From positions 248,001 through 312,000 of the forward strand of contig NZ_UCNW01000011.1 of the NCBI RefSeq assembly GCF_900474185.1: a stretch of 64,000 nt of DNA, written 5' to 3'. This DNA is from Synechococcus sp. UW69 (GTDB lineage Bacteria > Cyanobacteriota > Cyanobacteriia > PCC-6307 > Cyanobiaceae). Below, piece after piece: positions 8,423-17,466 of this stretch. Position 1 is the stretch's first letter; every line of letters begins with the position of its first letter. A program made the position numbers and the translations under genes. The notes beneath the pieces were generated by a model, which searched no databases, had not been told where the DNA came from, and worked only from the letters and a program-made list of their open reading frames with translations.

Positions 8423-10045
8423 CTAGAGCGTCGGTCGGGTCTCCAGAACAACAGGATCCTTCTGCGGATGCAATGACTGGCGCTCCTCACCGGCCACCAG
8501 GCGATTAAGAGCATTCACAAAAGCCATCGCCGCTGCCACCACCACATCGGTGTCGGCAGCGTGGCCGGAATAGAGCGCACCGTTGCGTCGCAGGCGGATG
8601 GTCACATCGCCCATGGCATCGATGCCCTCGGTAACCGACTTAACCGAAAACTCGATCAATTCATTGGGCACACCCGCCAGATCATTCAAGGCACGACAGA
8701 CGGCATCCACAGGACCGGTGCCCACCGCCGAGCCTGTGGTCTCACTGCCCTCTTCATCCAACAGCGTGACGGTGGCAGTGGGGCGCAGGCTGCTTCCGCA
8801 GCTGACCTGAACCAGCTTCAACTGAAAGCGGGCTTCAGGCTGCTGCACCTGTTCGCTGACAATCGCCTCCAAATCTCGGTCCGTGATCTCGCGCTTGCGA
8901 TCAGCCAGTTCCTTGAAGCGAGCAAACGCCTCATCGAGATCGTCGCGGGTGAGGTCATAGCCCAGTTCCTCCAGACGGGCGCGAACGGCACTGCGACCAC
9001 TGAGCTTGCCGAGGGAGATGCGGTTGTCAGACAACCCCACGGTCTTGGCATCGATGATTTCGTAGGTCAGCCGGTTCTTGAGCACGCCGTCCTGGTGAAT
9101 GCCGGATTCATGGGCGAAGGCGTTCGCACCGACGATTGCCTTGTTGGGCTGAACAACCATCCCGGTGAGATTCGAGACCAGCCTGGAGGTCTTGGTCAGC
9201 TCTTCGGTGCGTACGGCCGTCAGTGGCGTAGGGCTTTCCTCATCCCGTCCGAAGAACGGGTTGTAGTAGCGACGCCGCACATGCAACGCCATCACCAACT
9301 CCTCGAGGGATGCATTGCCGGCGCGTTCGCCAATGCCATTGATCGTGCATTCGAGCTGACGGGCGCCGTTCTTGACCGCTTCGAGGAAATTCGCCACCGC
9401 CAGACCGAGATCGTTGTGGCCATGCACCGAGATCACGGCATCGGCGATGTTGGGCACGTGCTGATTGATGCCCGCGATCAGAGCACCGAACTCCGACGGC
9501 GTGGTGTAGCCAACGGTGTCGGGAATGTTGATCGTGGTGGCACCCGCAGCAATCGCCGCCTCAATCACCTCGTAGAGGAACTCCGGATCACTTCGCCCTG
9601 CGTCTTCACAGGAGAATTCAACGTCTTCCACAAGCGAGCGGGCATAGCTCACCATCTCGGGAACAATGCCCAGCACATCGGCACGGCTTTTGCGCAGTTT
9701 GTGCTCGAGGTGAATGTCGCTGGTGGCAATAAAGGTATGAATGCGGCGACGCGGCGCCGGTGCAACCGCATCGGCGCAGGCCTTGATGTCTGCCCTCGAT
9801 GCCCGGGCCAGACCGCAAATAATCGGACCGTTGTCCCCACCGACCTGCTGGGCGATCCGCTGCACAGCGGCAAAATCACCGGGACTGGCGAAAGGGAATC
9901 CAGCCTCGATCACATCCACGCCGAGCCGAGCCAGCTGCTGGGCGATGGCCAGCTTCTCCTCAAGGTTGAGGCTCGCCCCCGGAGACTGCTCACCATCCCG
10001 CAGGGTGGTGTCAAAAATCAGGACGCGACCGGGGTCCTTGGCCAT
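8423..10045 (-). CDS. leuA: 2-isopropylmalate synthase
   Basis: First committed step of leucine synthesis: acetyl-CoA plus 2-oxoisovalerate to 2-isopropylmalate. The 540 residues have the full layout: an N-terminal TIM barrel with [13 protein letters not shown], the metal-binding HGHND ([11 protein letters not shown]), [13 protein letters not shown], and a C-terminal regulatory domain that normally binds leucine. The ATG at 10045 fits the family start. The upstream divergent region holds a perfect 14-bp palindrome at 10083-10096 that may be an operator. The sugar permease gene follows after 10 nt. Confidence 0.95.
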   Translation of the reverse strand: MAKDPGRVLIFDTTLRDGEQSPGASLNLEEKLAIAQQLARLGVDVIEAGFPFASPGDFAAVQRIAQQVGGDNGPIICGLARASRADIKACADAVAPAPRRRIHTFIATSDIHLEHKLRKSRADVLGIVPEMVSYARSLVEDVEFSCEDAGRSDPEFLYEVIEAAIAAGATTINIPDTVGYTTPSEFGALIAGINQHVPNIADAVISVHGHNDLGLAVANFLEAVKNGARQLECTINGIGERAGNASLEELVMALHVRRRYYNPFFGRDEESPTPLTAVRTEELTKTSRLVSNLTGMVVQPNKAIVGANAFAHESGIHQDGVLKNRLTYEIIDAKTVGLSDNRISLGKLSGRSAVRARLEELGYDLTRDDLDEAFARFKELADRKREITDRDLEAIVSEQVQQPEARFQLKLVQVSCGSSLRPTATVTLLDEEGSETTGSAVGTGPVDAVCRALNDLAGVPNELIEFSVKSVTEGIDAMGDVTIRLRRNGALYSGHAADTDVVVAAAMAFVNALNRLVAGEERQSLHPQKDPVVLETRPTL

Positions 10046-10082
10046 GGAAGGGGCTCCAGCGGAGGTCTTAGTCGGAATGACT

Positions 10083-10096
10083 ATGAGTTAACTCAT
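10083..10096. promoter_or_regulatory. 14-bp perfect palindrome, possible operator
   Basis: ATGAGTTAACTCAT is a perfect palindrome in the 97-nt region between the divergent leuA and GH57 genes, 37 nt upstream of the leuA start. Its place and symmetry suit binding of a dimeric regulator or overlap with a promoter. No matching known consensus was recognised, so this is inference. Confidence 0.35.
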
Positions 10097-10142
10097 CTTA
10101 GTTCAGGCATGGAGATGGAATCGGATTAAATTCAGCCACCGT

Positions 10143-11750
10143 TTGGGCTTGTTCGTGACCAAAGGCGCTGTCGCCCTGGTGTTGCATGCCCATCTGCCCT
10201 ACGTGCGATCGGCAAAACCAGGCTCTCTGGAAGAGGACTGGTTTTTCCAGGCACTGATTGAGTGCTACCTGCCCCTGCTCGAAGCGCTGGAACAGGCCAG
10301 CGCAGACCCAGAGCAACACCCCAAACTCACCATCGGCTTATCGCCGACGCTGCTATCGCTGCTGAGTGATCAAGACCTCAAGCAGCGCTTTCCCCAGTGG
10401 CTGAACGAGAGGCTCGCGCTGCTGCCGAAGGCGGATCCTGCGCTCCGCGATGGCGCCGAGCATCTGGCGGCGTCCATCAAGCGACACAAAGCGGCATGGC
10501 AGGACTGCGATGGTGACTTGATCCAGCGTTTCGCAGCCCTGCAGCGCCAGGAGGTGGTCGATCTACTCACCTGCGGCGCAACCCATGGCTACCTCCCCCT
10601 GCTGCGCCATCACCCGGAAGCGGTGCGCGGTCAACTGCGCACCGCGGTGCGGGAACACCAGCGCCTCGTCGGGGAATCGCCTCTGGGGATCTGGTTGCCT
10701 GAATGCGCCTATTACGAAGGGCTGGATCGCTGGATGCGCGATGCCGGGCTCCGCTATGCCGTGCTGGACGGCCATGGGCTGCTGCATGGCCGGCCCCGGC
10801 CCCGCTACGGGGTGTACGCCCCGATCTGCAGCCGTAATGGGGTGGCCTTCTTCGGGCGTGACAGTGACGCCACGCTGCCGGTGTGGTCGGCCAAGGATGG
10901 CTACCCCGGCGATCCCCACTACCGGGAATTCCATCGCGATCTGGGCTGGGACCTGCCGATCGAGGAGCTCAAGCCCTTGGGGCTCGACCAACCGCGACCG
11001 CTTGGCCTGAAGCTGCATCGGGTGACCGATCACAGCGCACCGCTGGACCGGAAACAGCCCTATGAACCGGGGGTGGCTGTTGAACGGGTGAAAGAGCATG
11101 CAGCGGATTACCTGCAGGGCCGTCGGCGGCAGCTGGATCAGCTGAGCCGCGCCATGGATGTGCAGCCGCTGCTGGTGGCCCCCTTCGACGCCGAACTGTT
11201 TGGCCACTGGTGGTTTGAAGGGCCCACCTTTCTCAGCCAGCTGTTCCAACAGGCTCCCCAGGAGGGGGTGAGCTTCACCCGGCTCCGCGATGTGCTGAAC
11301 AGCGTTGGCCAACTCCAACTCTGCGATCCCTGCCCCTCCAGCTGGGGACAGGGGGGCTATCACGACTACTGGCTGAACGACAGCAACGCCTGGATCATCC
11401 CCGAGTGGGAAAAGGCCAGTGCCGCGATGGTGCAGCGCTGCAGCCGCGGGGTGGGCAGTGAGCAGGCCATGCAGTGGCTGCAGCAAGCCGCTCGGGAACT
11501 ATTGCTGGCGCAGTCGTCGGATTGGAGCTTCATCCTCCGGGCCGGCACCACCACCGAACTGGCCAAAGAACGGGTGCAACGCCACCTGGGCCGCTTCTGG
11601 CAACTGATGCAAGCGATCGACGGCACTGCAGAGCTACCGGAGGGTTGGCTCGAGGAGGTGCAGATGGATGACCGCCTGTTCCCGCTGATTCAGCCGTTGG
11701 ACTGGGCCCCGCTCCAGCCCCCGGCACAGCCTTCTGCACCCAGCGCATAA
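10143..11750 (+). CDS. Glycoside hydrolase family 57 protein, probable alpha-glucan branching enzyme
   Basis: 535 residues. GH57 features are the early VLHAHLPYVR, the nucleophile region WLPECAYYEGLDRWM (Glu in PECAY) and the acid region FDAELFGHWWFEG. The size and C-terminal helical segment fit the GH57 1,4-alpha-glucan branching enzymes, which add alpha-1,6 branches to glycogen; a 4-alpha-glucanotransferase is the alternative. It should be cytoplasmic. The start is uncertain: TTG at 10143 or GTG at 10155, the latter giving an N-terminus closer to the family. The stop codon overlaps the T-tract (on the minus strand) of the terminator of the convergent autotransporter gene. Confidence 0.85.
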   Translation: MGLFVTKGAVALVLHAHLPYVRSAKPGSLEEDWFFQALIECYLPLLEALEQASADPEQHPKLTIGLSPTLLSLLSDQDLKQRFPQWLNERLALLPKADPALRDGAEHLAASIKRHKAAWQDCDGDLIQRFAALQRQEVVDLLTCGATHGYLPLLRHHPEAVRGQLRTAVREHQRLVGESPLGIWLPECAYYEGLDRWMRDAGLRYAVLDGHGLLHGRPRPRYGVYAPICSRNGVAFFGRDSDATLPVWSAKDGYPGDPHYREFHRDLGWDLPIEELKPLGLDQPRPLGLKLHRVTDHSAPLDRKQPYEPGVAVERVKEHAADYLQGRRRQLDQLSRAMDVQPLLVAPFDAELFGHWWFEGPTFLSQLFQQAPQEGVSFTRLRDVLNSVGQLQLCDPCPSSWGQGGYHDYWLNDSNAWIIPEWEKASAAMVQRCSRGVGSEQAMQWLQQAARELLLAQSSDWSFILRAGTTTELAKERVQRHLGRFWQLMQAIDGTAELPEGWLEEVQMDDRLFPLIQPLDWAPLQPPAQPSAPSA

Positions 11751-11778
11751 AAAAATGCCTCCCTCATTTGGGGGAGGC
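11749..11778 (-). terminator. Intrinsic terminator of the autotransporter gene
   Basis: On the minus strand a 7-bp stem GCCTCCC/GGGAGGC (11757-11778) is followed by ATTTTTTT, a standard Rho-independent signal 58 nt past the autotransporter stop. A second, weaker hairpin (TCCCTC/GAGGGA, about 11794-11809) precedes it. The hairpin could also stop transcription from the GH57 gene, though no T-run follows on the plus strand. Confidence 0.8.
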
Positions 11779-11835
11779 GTGGGTGTTCAGCACTCCCTCA
11801 ACTGAGGGATCAGTCGTGCATCAGAACTGGCCCAA

Positions 11836-14800
11836 TCAGAACTGGAACGTCACACCCCCGCTCGCACGCCATGTCGTGCCGCGGTCGCTGGCCCAAAACT
11901 CCATGCCGCCCCGGCCATACAGCTTCACGGAGACGCCGTTGAAGTTCTGCACCGTGTAATCCAGCCCTGCCTCAATCAAGGCGCCGTTCTCGGTGCCCAG
12001 CTGTGACTCGAAATCCACCGTTTGGTTGGTGAACTTGTAGCCAATCTCCTGGCCTTCGTTCGCCTGGTTCCAATCCGCCAGCCACGCCGCCCGCAGACTC
12101 GGCACCAACAGCGCACGCTCACCAGTGCGGATCGGCACCGACAGCTTCATCCCCAGCTCCGTCTCAGCAAAGTTGGTGGTGCGGCTCTTGTACTTCAGCC
12201 GCAGGTTCTTCTCCGTTCCATGGCTTTCCGAGAAACCTTGCTCGTGGTTGCGGGTCCACACCACCTGGCCCTGGGGTTCCAGCACCACGCCACCGGTCTT
12301 GAACGGGGCACCGATCCGCAGTGCTCCCAGATAGCTGGTGACGCTCTTGTCACCCTTCGCAGTATTCCCGCCCAGATCCTCGTTGATCCTCAGGATGTTG
12401 CGGGACTGTTCACCGCTGAATTCACTCGCCCCCAGCAGGCCCTGCACATAGAAATGGCGAGTGGAGTACTGGGCCGTTAAACCACCTCCCCAGCCCTCGG
12501 GGTTCCAGCTGCCGCCACCAGTCTCACCACTGTGCTGATGCACATTCAGATCGCCGTAATTCGCATAAGCACCGATCTGGAATGACTCACTCAGCGCCAC
12601 ATCCACACCAAAGCTGGTGCCGTAGGCATCCAAGCTGTAGTCGTTGTAAAGAATTGACGACTCATCAGCCCGGCTGTTGCCGCCGAATCCCTTCACCCAG
12701 GCGCTCACGCCATCACGCTTGGCCAAATCCAGCTCATCGTCCTCCTCATCGACAAGGCTGACGCCGTCGAACTCAACAACAACAGCGTCTTCCTCAACCT
12801 CAATCGCAACAGCAGCCTCGCCGTTCACCGCAGCATCAGCAACCTCAACCTCAGCGTCCTCGCCTCCTGCAACTGCTCCTTCCACATACTCAGCCGCTTC
12901 TCCATCACTGAGCTCATCAGCCTTCAGCCACAGCGGTTGTACAGGGGCCGCCTCCTCAATCACGGCCTCCTCAACCGCAACGCTCTCCTCAACAACCTCT
13001 TCTGCGATCAACAGCTCCTCGAACTGACGCAACGGCTGCCGTTCAAACACCGCATCCACCAGCAGGTTGTTATGCAGCGCCAAACCGCGGCCCGCTGCAT
13101 CCACATTCCGCGGCGCTAAGCCGCTTCCCACCAGCCGAGCCAATTCGCCGTAATCAAAGCTAAAGGCCAGATCAATTTCCTCATCCTCAACGCCATCAAG
13201 CAGAGCGTCGATGATCTCCCCTGCCACCTCTTCTTCTTCCTCCCAGGCTTCATCTTCATCACCGGGGATATCACTGATCACATCACACAAATCATCACCC
13301 ACTTCACAGCCCGGTAGCTGATCTAATTCACCATCGCCATCATCATCGGGGTCCTTTTCATCCGGGATGCCGTCGTTGTCGTCGTCCTTATCGATCACAT
13401 CAGGCTCACCATCGCCATCGGTATCCGGCAGCTCATTACTCACCAAGCAATCATCGCCCTCGCATGGCTTCTCAGGTTCGGGATCAATAACATCTGGCAA
13501 GCCGTCATCATCAGTATCTGGCAGCTCATTGCTCACTTTGCAGTCATCGCCCATACATTCAGGGTCAGGCTCTGGTTTCGGGTCCGGGTCCGGGTCCGGG
13601 CAACCCGGGCTAGCTGGGTGAAGCTGGCAATCGATCTGTTCTTCACTCTTGGCTTCAACAACAAGATTAAGCGATCCCTCTTTGAGATATCCCTGGTACA
13701 TGGCAGAGGCACCTGTAACAGCATTGGCTTCACCAAGACCTTTAAATGGATACTCGACATCATTCACAATCAAAACAGTATTCTTGGCCAGCTTCTCTTC
13801 ATTAGAAATCTCGCCATCGATAATGCTCCAGGTCCCTTCAGGCTCATTACCTGAAATGTCAGTAATCACATTCAGCGTGCCTTCATCGTAATCAAATTCT
13901 CCACCATTTTCAATTTGGATCGGTGCTTCATCATCTTTGTCAAACACATAGGCATTGATCTTTCCATTATCTAAATCGAGATCTTTGACTTTTAAAGGGT
14001 TACGAGTACTGACACTCAGCTCTGCATTAGCGCTCACAAGCTGGATATCATTGATTTCAAAGTCACCCGTAATATTTTTTGGCAGCAATGCTAGATCAAG
14101 GTGGCCTGATCCACCTATTTTCACGGCCGATTCTTTCGGGATTGCAGTGAGGCTTCCAGCGGTTAGATCACCATTAACAATCTCAGTATTGCCTTTATAG
14201 GTATTTTTACCAGAGAAGATTGTCTTGCCTTCACCCACCTTCCTGAACTTACCAGCACCATAAATTTCTCCCGAAAACTCGGAATCCAGCTCACCTGCTC
14301 TCAAAGTCTCTAACTCGGCAATCTCTATATTTCCATCTCCAGAAATTGAGCCAACAGTGTCTGATGAATAGACATTGTAGTAAGCATTTTTCTTGACAAT
14401 GACTTCTGTTGTATTAGGAAGATTGCCTGTAACAGACAGCTGACCATCTTCAATGGTCGTTGAGCCTTCATAAGTACTTGCCCCCGACAATATTAATTCC
14501 TCAGATCCAGACTTGGACAAACCGCCTTTACCTTTGATCCCCCCGGAGACCTTCAAGGGGCCATCCGCTTGAATCGATACTTCATCATCGATGACAAATC
14601 CTGAGTCGAGAAAAGCTTCATCATCATCCTTGCCATTCTTAAGAGTTCCACCTTTGAACACAAGATCATCAATCGATACTGAATTTCCGTAAAGATCCAA
14701 GGCACCATCCTTCTTAACAATCACCTTGCTAAGGATCTCGCCTCCCTTCAGATTTTCTTCAGCGAAGTAATCTCCGAAGCCATTATCCGAAGTCAGCCTT

Positions 14801-15870
14801 GCCGTACCACGAACAACATCAATCGTGATTGCATCGACATCGGCATAGCCACCCTCGCCGCCAAACTCCCATACCACTTTGCTGTCATCGTACGGCCCCT
14901 CTTGATCTGCACCTACCTGCCAAGTTTTTAAATTGGGGAAATCATTTGCTTCATTAAAGCTATAATTATCATCATTCCAACCTAGAATTGCAACCGACAT
15001 TTCATCAGCATCGCCTACTCGTATACGATCACTTCTTTTTCCAGCTAGAATAATTCGTTCAAGACCAAATCGCGAATCTTCATCAGGATCACCAACCCCC
15101 CACTTAATAGAATAGCTGCGATTTACAACAGACTCATCCCTTTCGTTCAATGATATAAATTCTGCAGACGGAGAGACCTGGAAGGAAGACAGCGAAACGT
15201 CTTGGTCTATATACATAAGTTCATCATCATTAAGTACTTGAATAGTTCCATAATTCAAAAACTTATCGACTTTAGATCCTTCGTAGCCATAAATATCGAA
15301 AGCACTATGAGCAGAAACAAATTTCGTATAGTTTTCGAAACTTTCAGCATTGGCATCATAAAACCTAACCCCTTCCCATACTCCTGCGTCTGAGCCCGAC
15401 CCAACACGACCGAGATCCAGACTTGAGTCGAAAATTATGCGACCAAAGTTATTGCCAGACTTATCTTCTGAATCACCATAACTCGAATACAAGAAATCAG
15501 TTAATGCGTGAAATTTACCCTTATAAGTAAGATTGAGAGGATCGCCGTCTGCGTAGTGTTTATACAAGTCAGAAATTTGGCCCATATATTCTATATCTCC
15601 ACTACGCTTTCCGCCCTGAATGACGAGATGATTAACATCTCCAGCCTTGTATTCAACCGTAAATGGATTGAAATCGTATTCCCCCACTCGGTAATCCTCC
15701 TGAGCGAGATCCAACGTTGCGGTTTTTCCATCAATTTCAAGCTCTAATCGCCTCCTCTCCTCGTCGAACACTTCAATATTCGCCAATGCAGATGGCGCTC
15801 CTATAAGAGACGCAGAAAGAAGCGCAGACATTGAGGCCAATGAAAACACAAGAGCTTTCTCAAATTTCAT
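11836..15870 (-). CDS. Autotransporter (type V secretion) with TSP3-like calcium-binding repeats
   Basis: 1344 residues. Domains in order: signal peptide 1-30 (cut after ALA); a beta-rich passenger to about 750 with two passenger-associated repeats near 445-580 (GKGGLSKSGSEELILSG and GKTIFSGKNTYKGNTEI); a Pro/Asp linker; Asp-rich repeats of the thrombospondin type 3 kind at about 770-850 (DTDGDGEPD, DDDNDGIPD, DDDGDGELD); a very acidic Glu/Ala/Val region to about 1047; and a C-terminal beta-barrel ending in VTFQF, the aromatic-terminated signal of outer-membrane proteins. It is thus probably exported to, or displayed on, the cell surface. The passenger half is clearly more AT-rich than the barrel half and the neighbouring genes. 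It is flanked by its own terminator and a 355-nt upstream region. The passenger's role (adhesion, surface layer, grazing or phage interaction) is unknown. Confidence 0.85.
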   Translation of the reverse strand: MKFEKALVFSLASMSALLSASLIGAPSALANIEVFDEERRRLELEIDGKTATLDLAQEDYRVGEYDFNPFTVEYKAGDVNHLVIQGGKRSGDIEYMGQISDLYKHYADGDPLNLTYKGKFHALTDFLYSSYGDSEDKSGNNFGRIIFDSSLDLGRVGSGSDAGVWEGVRFYDANAESFENYTKFVSAHSAFDIYGYEGSKVDKFLNYGTIQVLNDDELMYIDQDVSLSSFQVSPSAEFISLNERDESVVNRSYSIKWGVGDPDEDSRFGLERIILAGKRSDRIRVGDADEMSVAILGWNDDNYSFNEANDFPNLKTWQVGADQEGPYDDSKVVWEFGGEGGYADVDAITIDVVRGTARLTSDNGFGDYFAEENLKGGEILSKVIVKKDGALDLYGNSVSIDDLVFKGGTLKNGKDDDEAFLDSGFVIDDEVSIQADGPLKVSGGIKGKGGLSKSGSEELILSGASTYEGSTTIEDGQLSVTGNLPNTTEVIVKKNAYYNVYSSDTVGSISGDGNIEIAELETLRAGELDSEFSGEIYGAGKFRKVGEGKTIFSGKNTYKGNTEIVNGDLTAGSLTAIPKESAVKIGGSGHLDLALLPKNITGDFEINDIQLVSANAELSVSTRNPLKVKDLDLDNGKINAYVFDKDDEAPIQIENGGEFDYDEGTLNVITDISGNEPEGTWSIIDGEISNEEKLAKNTVLIVNDVEYPFKGLGEANAVTGASAMYQGYLKEGSLNLVVEAKSEEQIDCQLHPASPGCPDPDPDPKPEPDPECMGDDCKVSNELPDTDDDGLPDVIDPEPEKPCEGDDCLVSNELPDTDGDGEPDVIDKDDDNDGIPDEKDPDDDGDGELDQLPGCEVGDDLCDVISDIPGDEDEAWEEEEEVAGEIIDALLDGVEDEEIDLAFSFDYGELARLVGSGLAPRNVDAAGRGLALHNNLLVDAVFERQPLRQFEELLIAEEVVEESVAVEEAVIEEAAPVQPLWLKADELSDGEAAEYVEGAVAGGEDAEVEVADAAVNGEAAVAIEVEEDAVVVEFDGVSLVDEEDDELDLAKRDGVSAWVKGFGGNSRADESSILYNDYSLDAYGTSFGVDVALSESFQIGAYANYGDLNVHQHSGETGGGSWNPEGWGGGLTAQYSTRHFYVQGLLGASEFSGEQSRNILRINEDLGGNTAKGDKSVTSYLGALRIGAPFKTGGVVLEPQGQVVWTRNHEQGFSESHGTEKNLRLKYKSRTTNFAETELGMKLSVPIRTGERALLVPSLRAAWLADWNQANEGQEIGYKFTNQTVDFESQLGTENGALIEAGLDYTVQNFNGVSVKLYGRGGMEFWASDRGTTWRASGGVTFQF
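13427..13560 (-). repeat. 93-bp direct repeats in the autotransporter gene
   Basis: Near-identical segments beginning GGCAGCTCATT at 13427 and 13520 lie 93 nt apart (31 codons). They encode repeats of the form C-x-GDDC-x-VSNELPDTD-x-DG-x-PDVID. Just downstream on the plus strand (13580-13600) the hexamer GGGTCC is repeated about 3.5 times, encoding Asp-Pro pairs. Repeat number could vary between strains by recombination or slippage. Confidence 0.75.
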
Positions 15871-16225
15871 CAGCCGAAAACAGTAGATTTTCTTCTTCTA
15901 GACAAAAACCAGTGGCACGACAACAAACTCGTGATACACAAAAAGCGAGTCTCATTGGTCTTGTTATGAGTTCAAGGTCTTGCTCTAGGAGCTTCAAAAA
16001 GTGAACCCTTTGATGCATTGGATGAGTGAGCAGATCTCGAAGTTCGCGAGATATTTCACCCCTTTTCCCTCCAGACGCCCGAATTGAAGTAACATTAAAG
16101 AGGCTAAACTCGAAACTCTGAGCGCTGGAGTTTGAACGCAGCGATTGTTGGTGAGGCATGCAACACAAGGGGGATGGCCAACATTCAAGTTTCAGAGCGT
16201 TTTGGCTATGCCAACTGCACTGATC
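15871..16225. other. 355-nt non-coding region upstream of the autotransporter gene
   Basis: This separates the autotransporter start (15870, minus) from the crtL stop (16226, minus). It is AT-rich relative to its surroundings. Two weak inverted repeats are visible: ATCTCG/CGAGAT near 16036-16055 and AAACTC/GAGTTT near 16114-16134. A 102-codon frame on the minus strand (15860-16168) looks non-coding, with no conserved pattern and an overlap with the autotransporter start. The autotransporter promoter must lie here, but I could not place it. Confidence 0.5.
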
Positions 16226-17464
16226 TCAAAACCCCGGCACCTGATCCTGAGCCGCCCCTAGCACCAACCCCCGCCGCAATTCCCAAGGCGAAAGGGCAAA
16301 CAAACGCAGCATCACCCCCATCAAGCGCGGCAGCGGCAGGGTGTTGGTGAGGAAGCCAAACCACTCCTCTCTAGGCAGCGAAAAGAAGGTGGCGAAGTGG
16401 GTGCGCAACAACGCTTCGTTGAAGCCCATCAAGCGACCCAAGCCGAATTGATAGAGCTGGTGGCGCAGCACCAGTTCGATCGGCCAAAGCGCCTGCCAGC
16501 CCCGTTGCGCCAAGCCCGCTGATCCGAGGGCTGGATTGACAAGGGCTTCGGCAATGGCCTGGGCCAGATCTGGGCCCCGACGCAACAGCGAGCCCACCAT
16601 GTATCCCGACGCGGGATGCACCATGCTCGCCGCCCCACCAAAAGCCAGCACCGGCTGACGGCGATCGGGCAGCGGCAGGTTCATCGGGAAGAGGCAAAAC
16701 TCCTCATGGATCACCTCGGTGATCTCCACGCCCCGCTGATCCAAGCGCTGCTGCAGCCGTTGCTTGAGCACGTCGTAGGGAACACCCGGTGCCAAAGCGA
16801 GTGAGGTTTCTTCCACGAAGAACACCCCATCACCAAAATCCATCGCATAGAGAAAGGTGGGCGGTTCACGGCGCTGCGCTTCGCTGAGGTGATCGCAGCG
16901 GTAGTCCATCAACACAAACCGTCCCGGCTCAATCGGCGGTTTGGAAAAACGCCCCACCACGCCATAGGCCGCCTGGCCCGCCACCGGCCCCTGATCCGGC
17001 CGGCGAATGTGGGGCGTGCGCGAACCAGAGGCATCGATCACCAAGCGCGCCTGCAACGTGGTTCCCGATGCGCAGCACACGTTGGTGGTGGAGCCATTCA
17101 CGTCCACCCGCTCAACGGTGTCTTGATGCCAGACCACCCCATCAGCCCGCGCCAGCCAGTAGTGCTGTAAGGCAGCCCGATCGAACAAGCCGTAGTCAAT
17201 TCCATGGCCATAGCTCTGATCCTGAGCCGTTGTGCCGCCTGCGCCGAAATAACTGACGGTGTCGTTCCAGCGGTGCTCCAGCAGCTGCTCGAGCCCCACC
17301 GCTTTGAGTTCATCGGCCCAGATGCCGTAGGTGTTTGGCCAAGGAGCGTCGACCGGTTCGGGAGCGATGCCGGCAACAGCCACTCCCCGTTGATTCAGTT
17401 CAGAAGCGATGCAAAGGGCGGCAGGACCGCCCCCCAGCACCAGCACATCCACCGGCTCAGCCAA
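16226..17464 (-). CDS. crtL: Lycopene cyclase
   Basis: FAD/NAD(P)-dependent cyclase that closes the ionone rings of lycopene on the way to beta-carotene and zeaxanthin. The 412 residues begin with the dinucleotide-binding motif VLGGGPAALCIASEL, then PWPNTYGIWADEL, a stretch typical of CrtL-type cyclases, and the later VHPASGYMVGSLLRRG. It should be a thylakoid or plasma-membrane-associated protein. The start lies 2 nt after the gyrA stop, so it is probably expressed with gyrA. Marine picocyanobacteria can have beta- and epsilon-type paralogues; the beta type is more likely, but this cannot be settled by reading. Confidence 0.9.
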   Translation of the reverse strand: MAEPVDVLVLGGGPAALCIASELNQRGVAVAGIAPEPVDAPWPNTYGIWADELKAVGLEQLLEHRWNDTVSYFGAGGTTAQDQSYGHGIDYGLFDRAALQHYWLARADGVVWHQDTVERVDVNGSTTNVCCASGTTLQARLVIDASGSRTPHIRRPDQGPVAGQAAYGVVGRFSKPPIEPGRFVLMDYRCDHLSEAQRREPPTFLYAMDFGDGVFFVEETSLALAPGVPYDVLKQRLQQRLDQRGVEITEVIHEEFCLFPMNLPLPDRRQPVLAFGGAASMVHPASGYMVGSLLRRGPDLAQAIAEALVNPALGSAGLAQRGWQALWPIELVLRHQLYQFGLGRLMGFNEALLRTHFATFFSLPREEWFGFLTNTLPLPRLMGVMLRLFALSPWELRRGLVLGAAQDQVPGF

Positions 17465-17466
17465 GG

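Noticed and set aside
8561-10129. 522-codon plus-strand frame antisense to leuA
   Set aside because: It mirrors leuA in codon phase and has no known motif. It is a GC-bias shadow.
12677-13027. Ser/Thr-rich plus-strand frame opposite the acidic autotransporter region
   Set aside because: It is the complement of Glu/Ala/Val-rich codons, not a real Ser/Thr protein.
15860-16168. 102-codon minus-strand frame upstream of the autotransporter
   Set aside because: Overlaps the autotransporter start, no conserved pattern, unlikely codon use.
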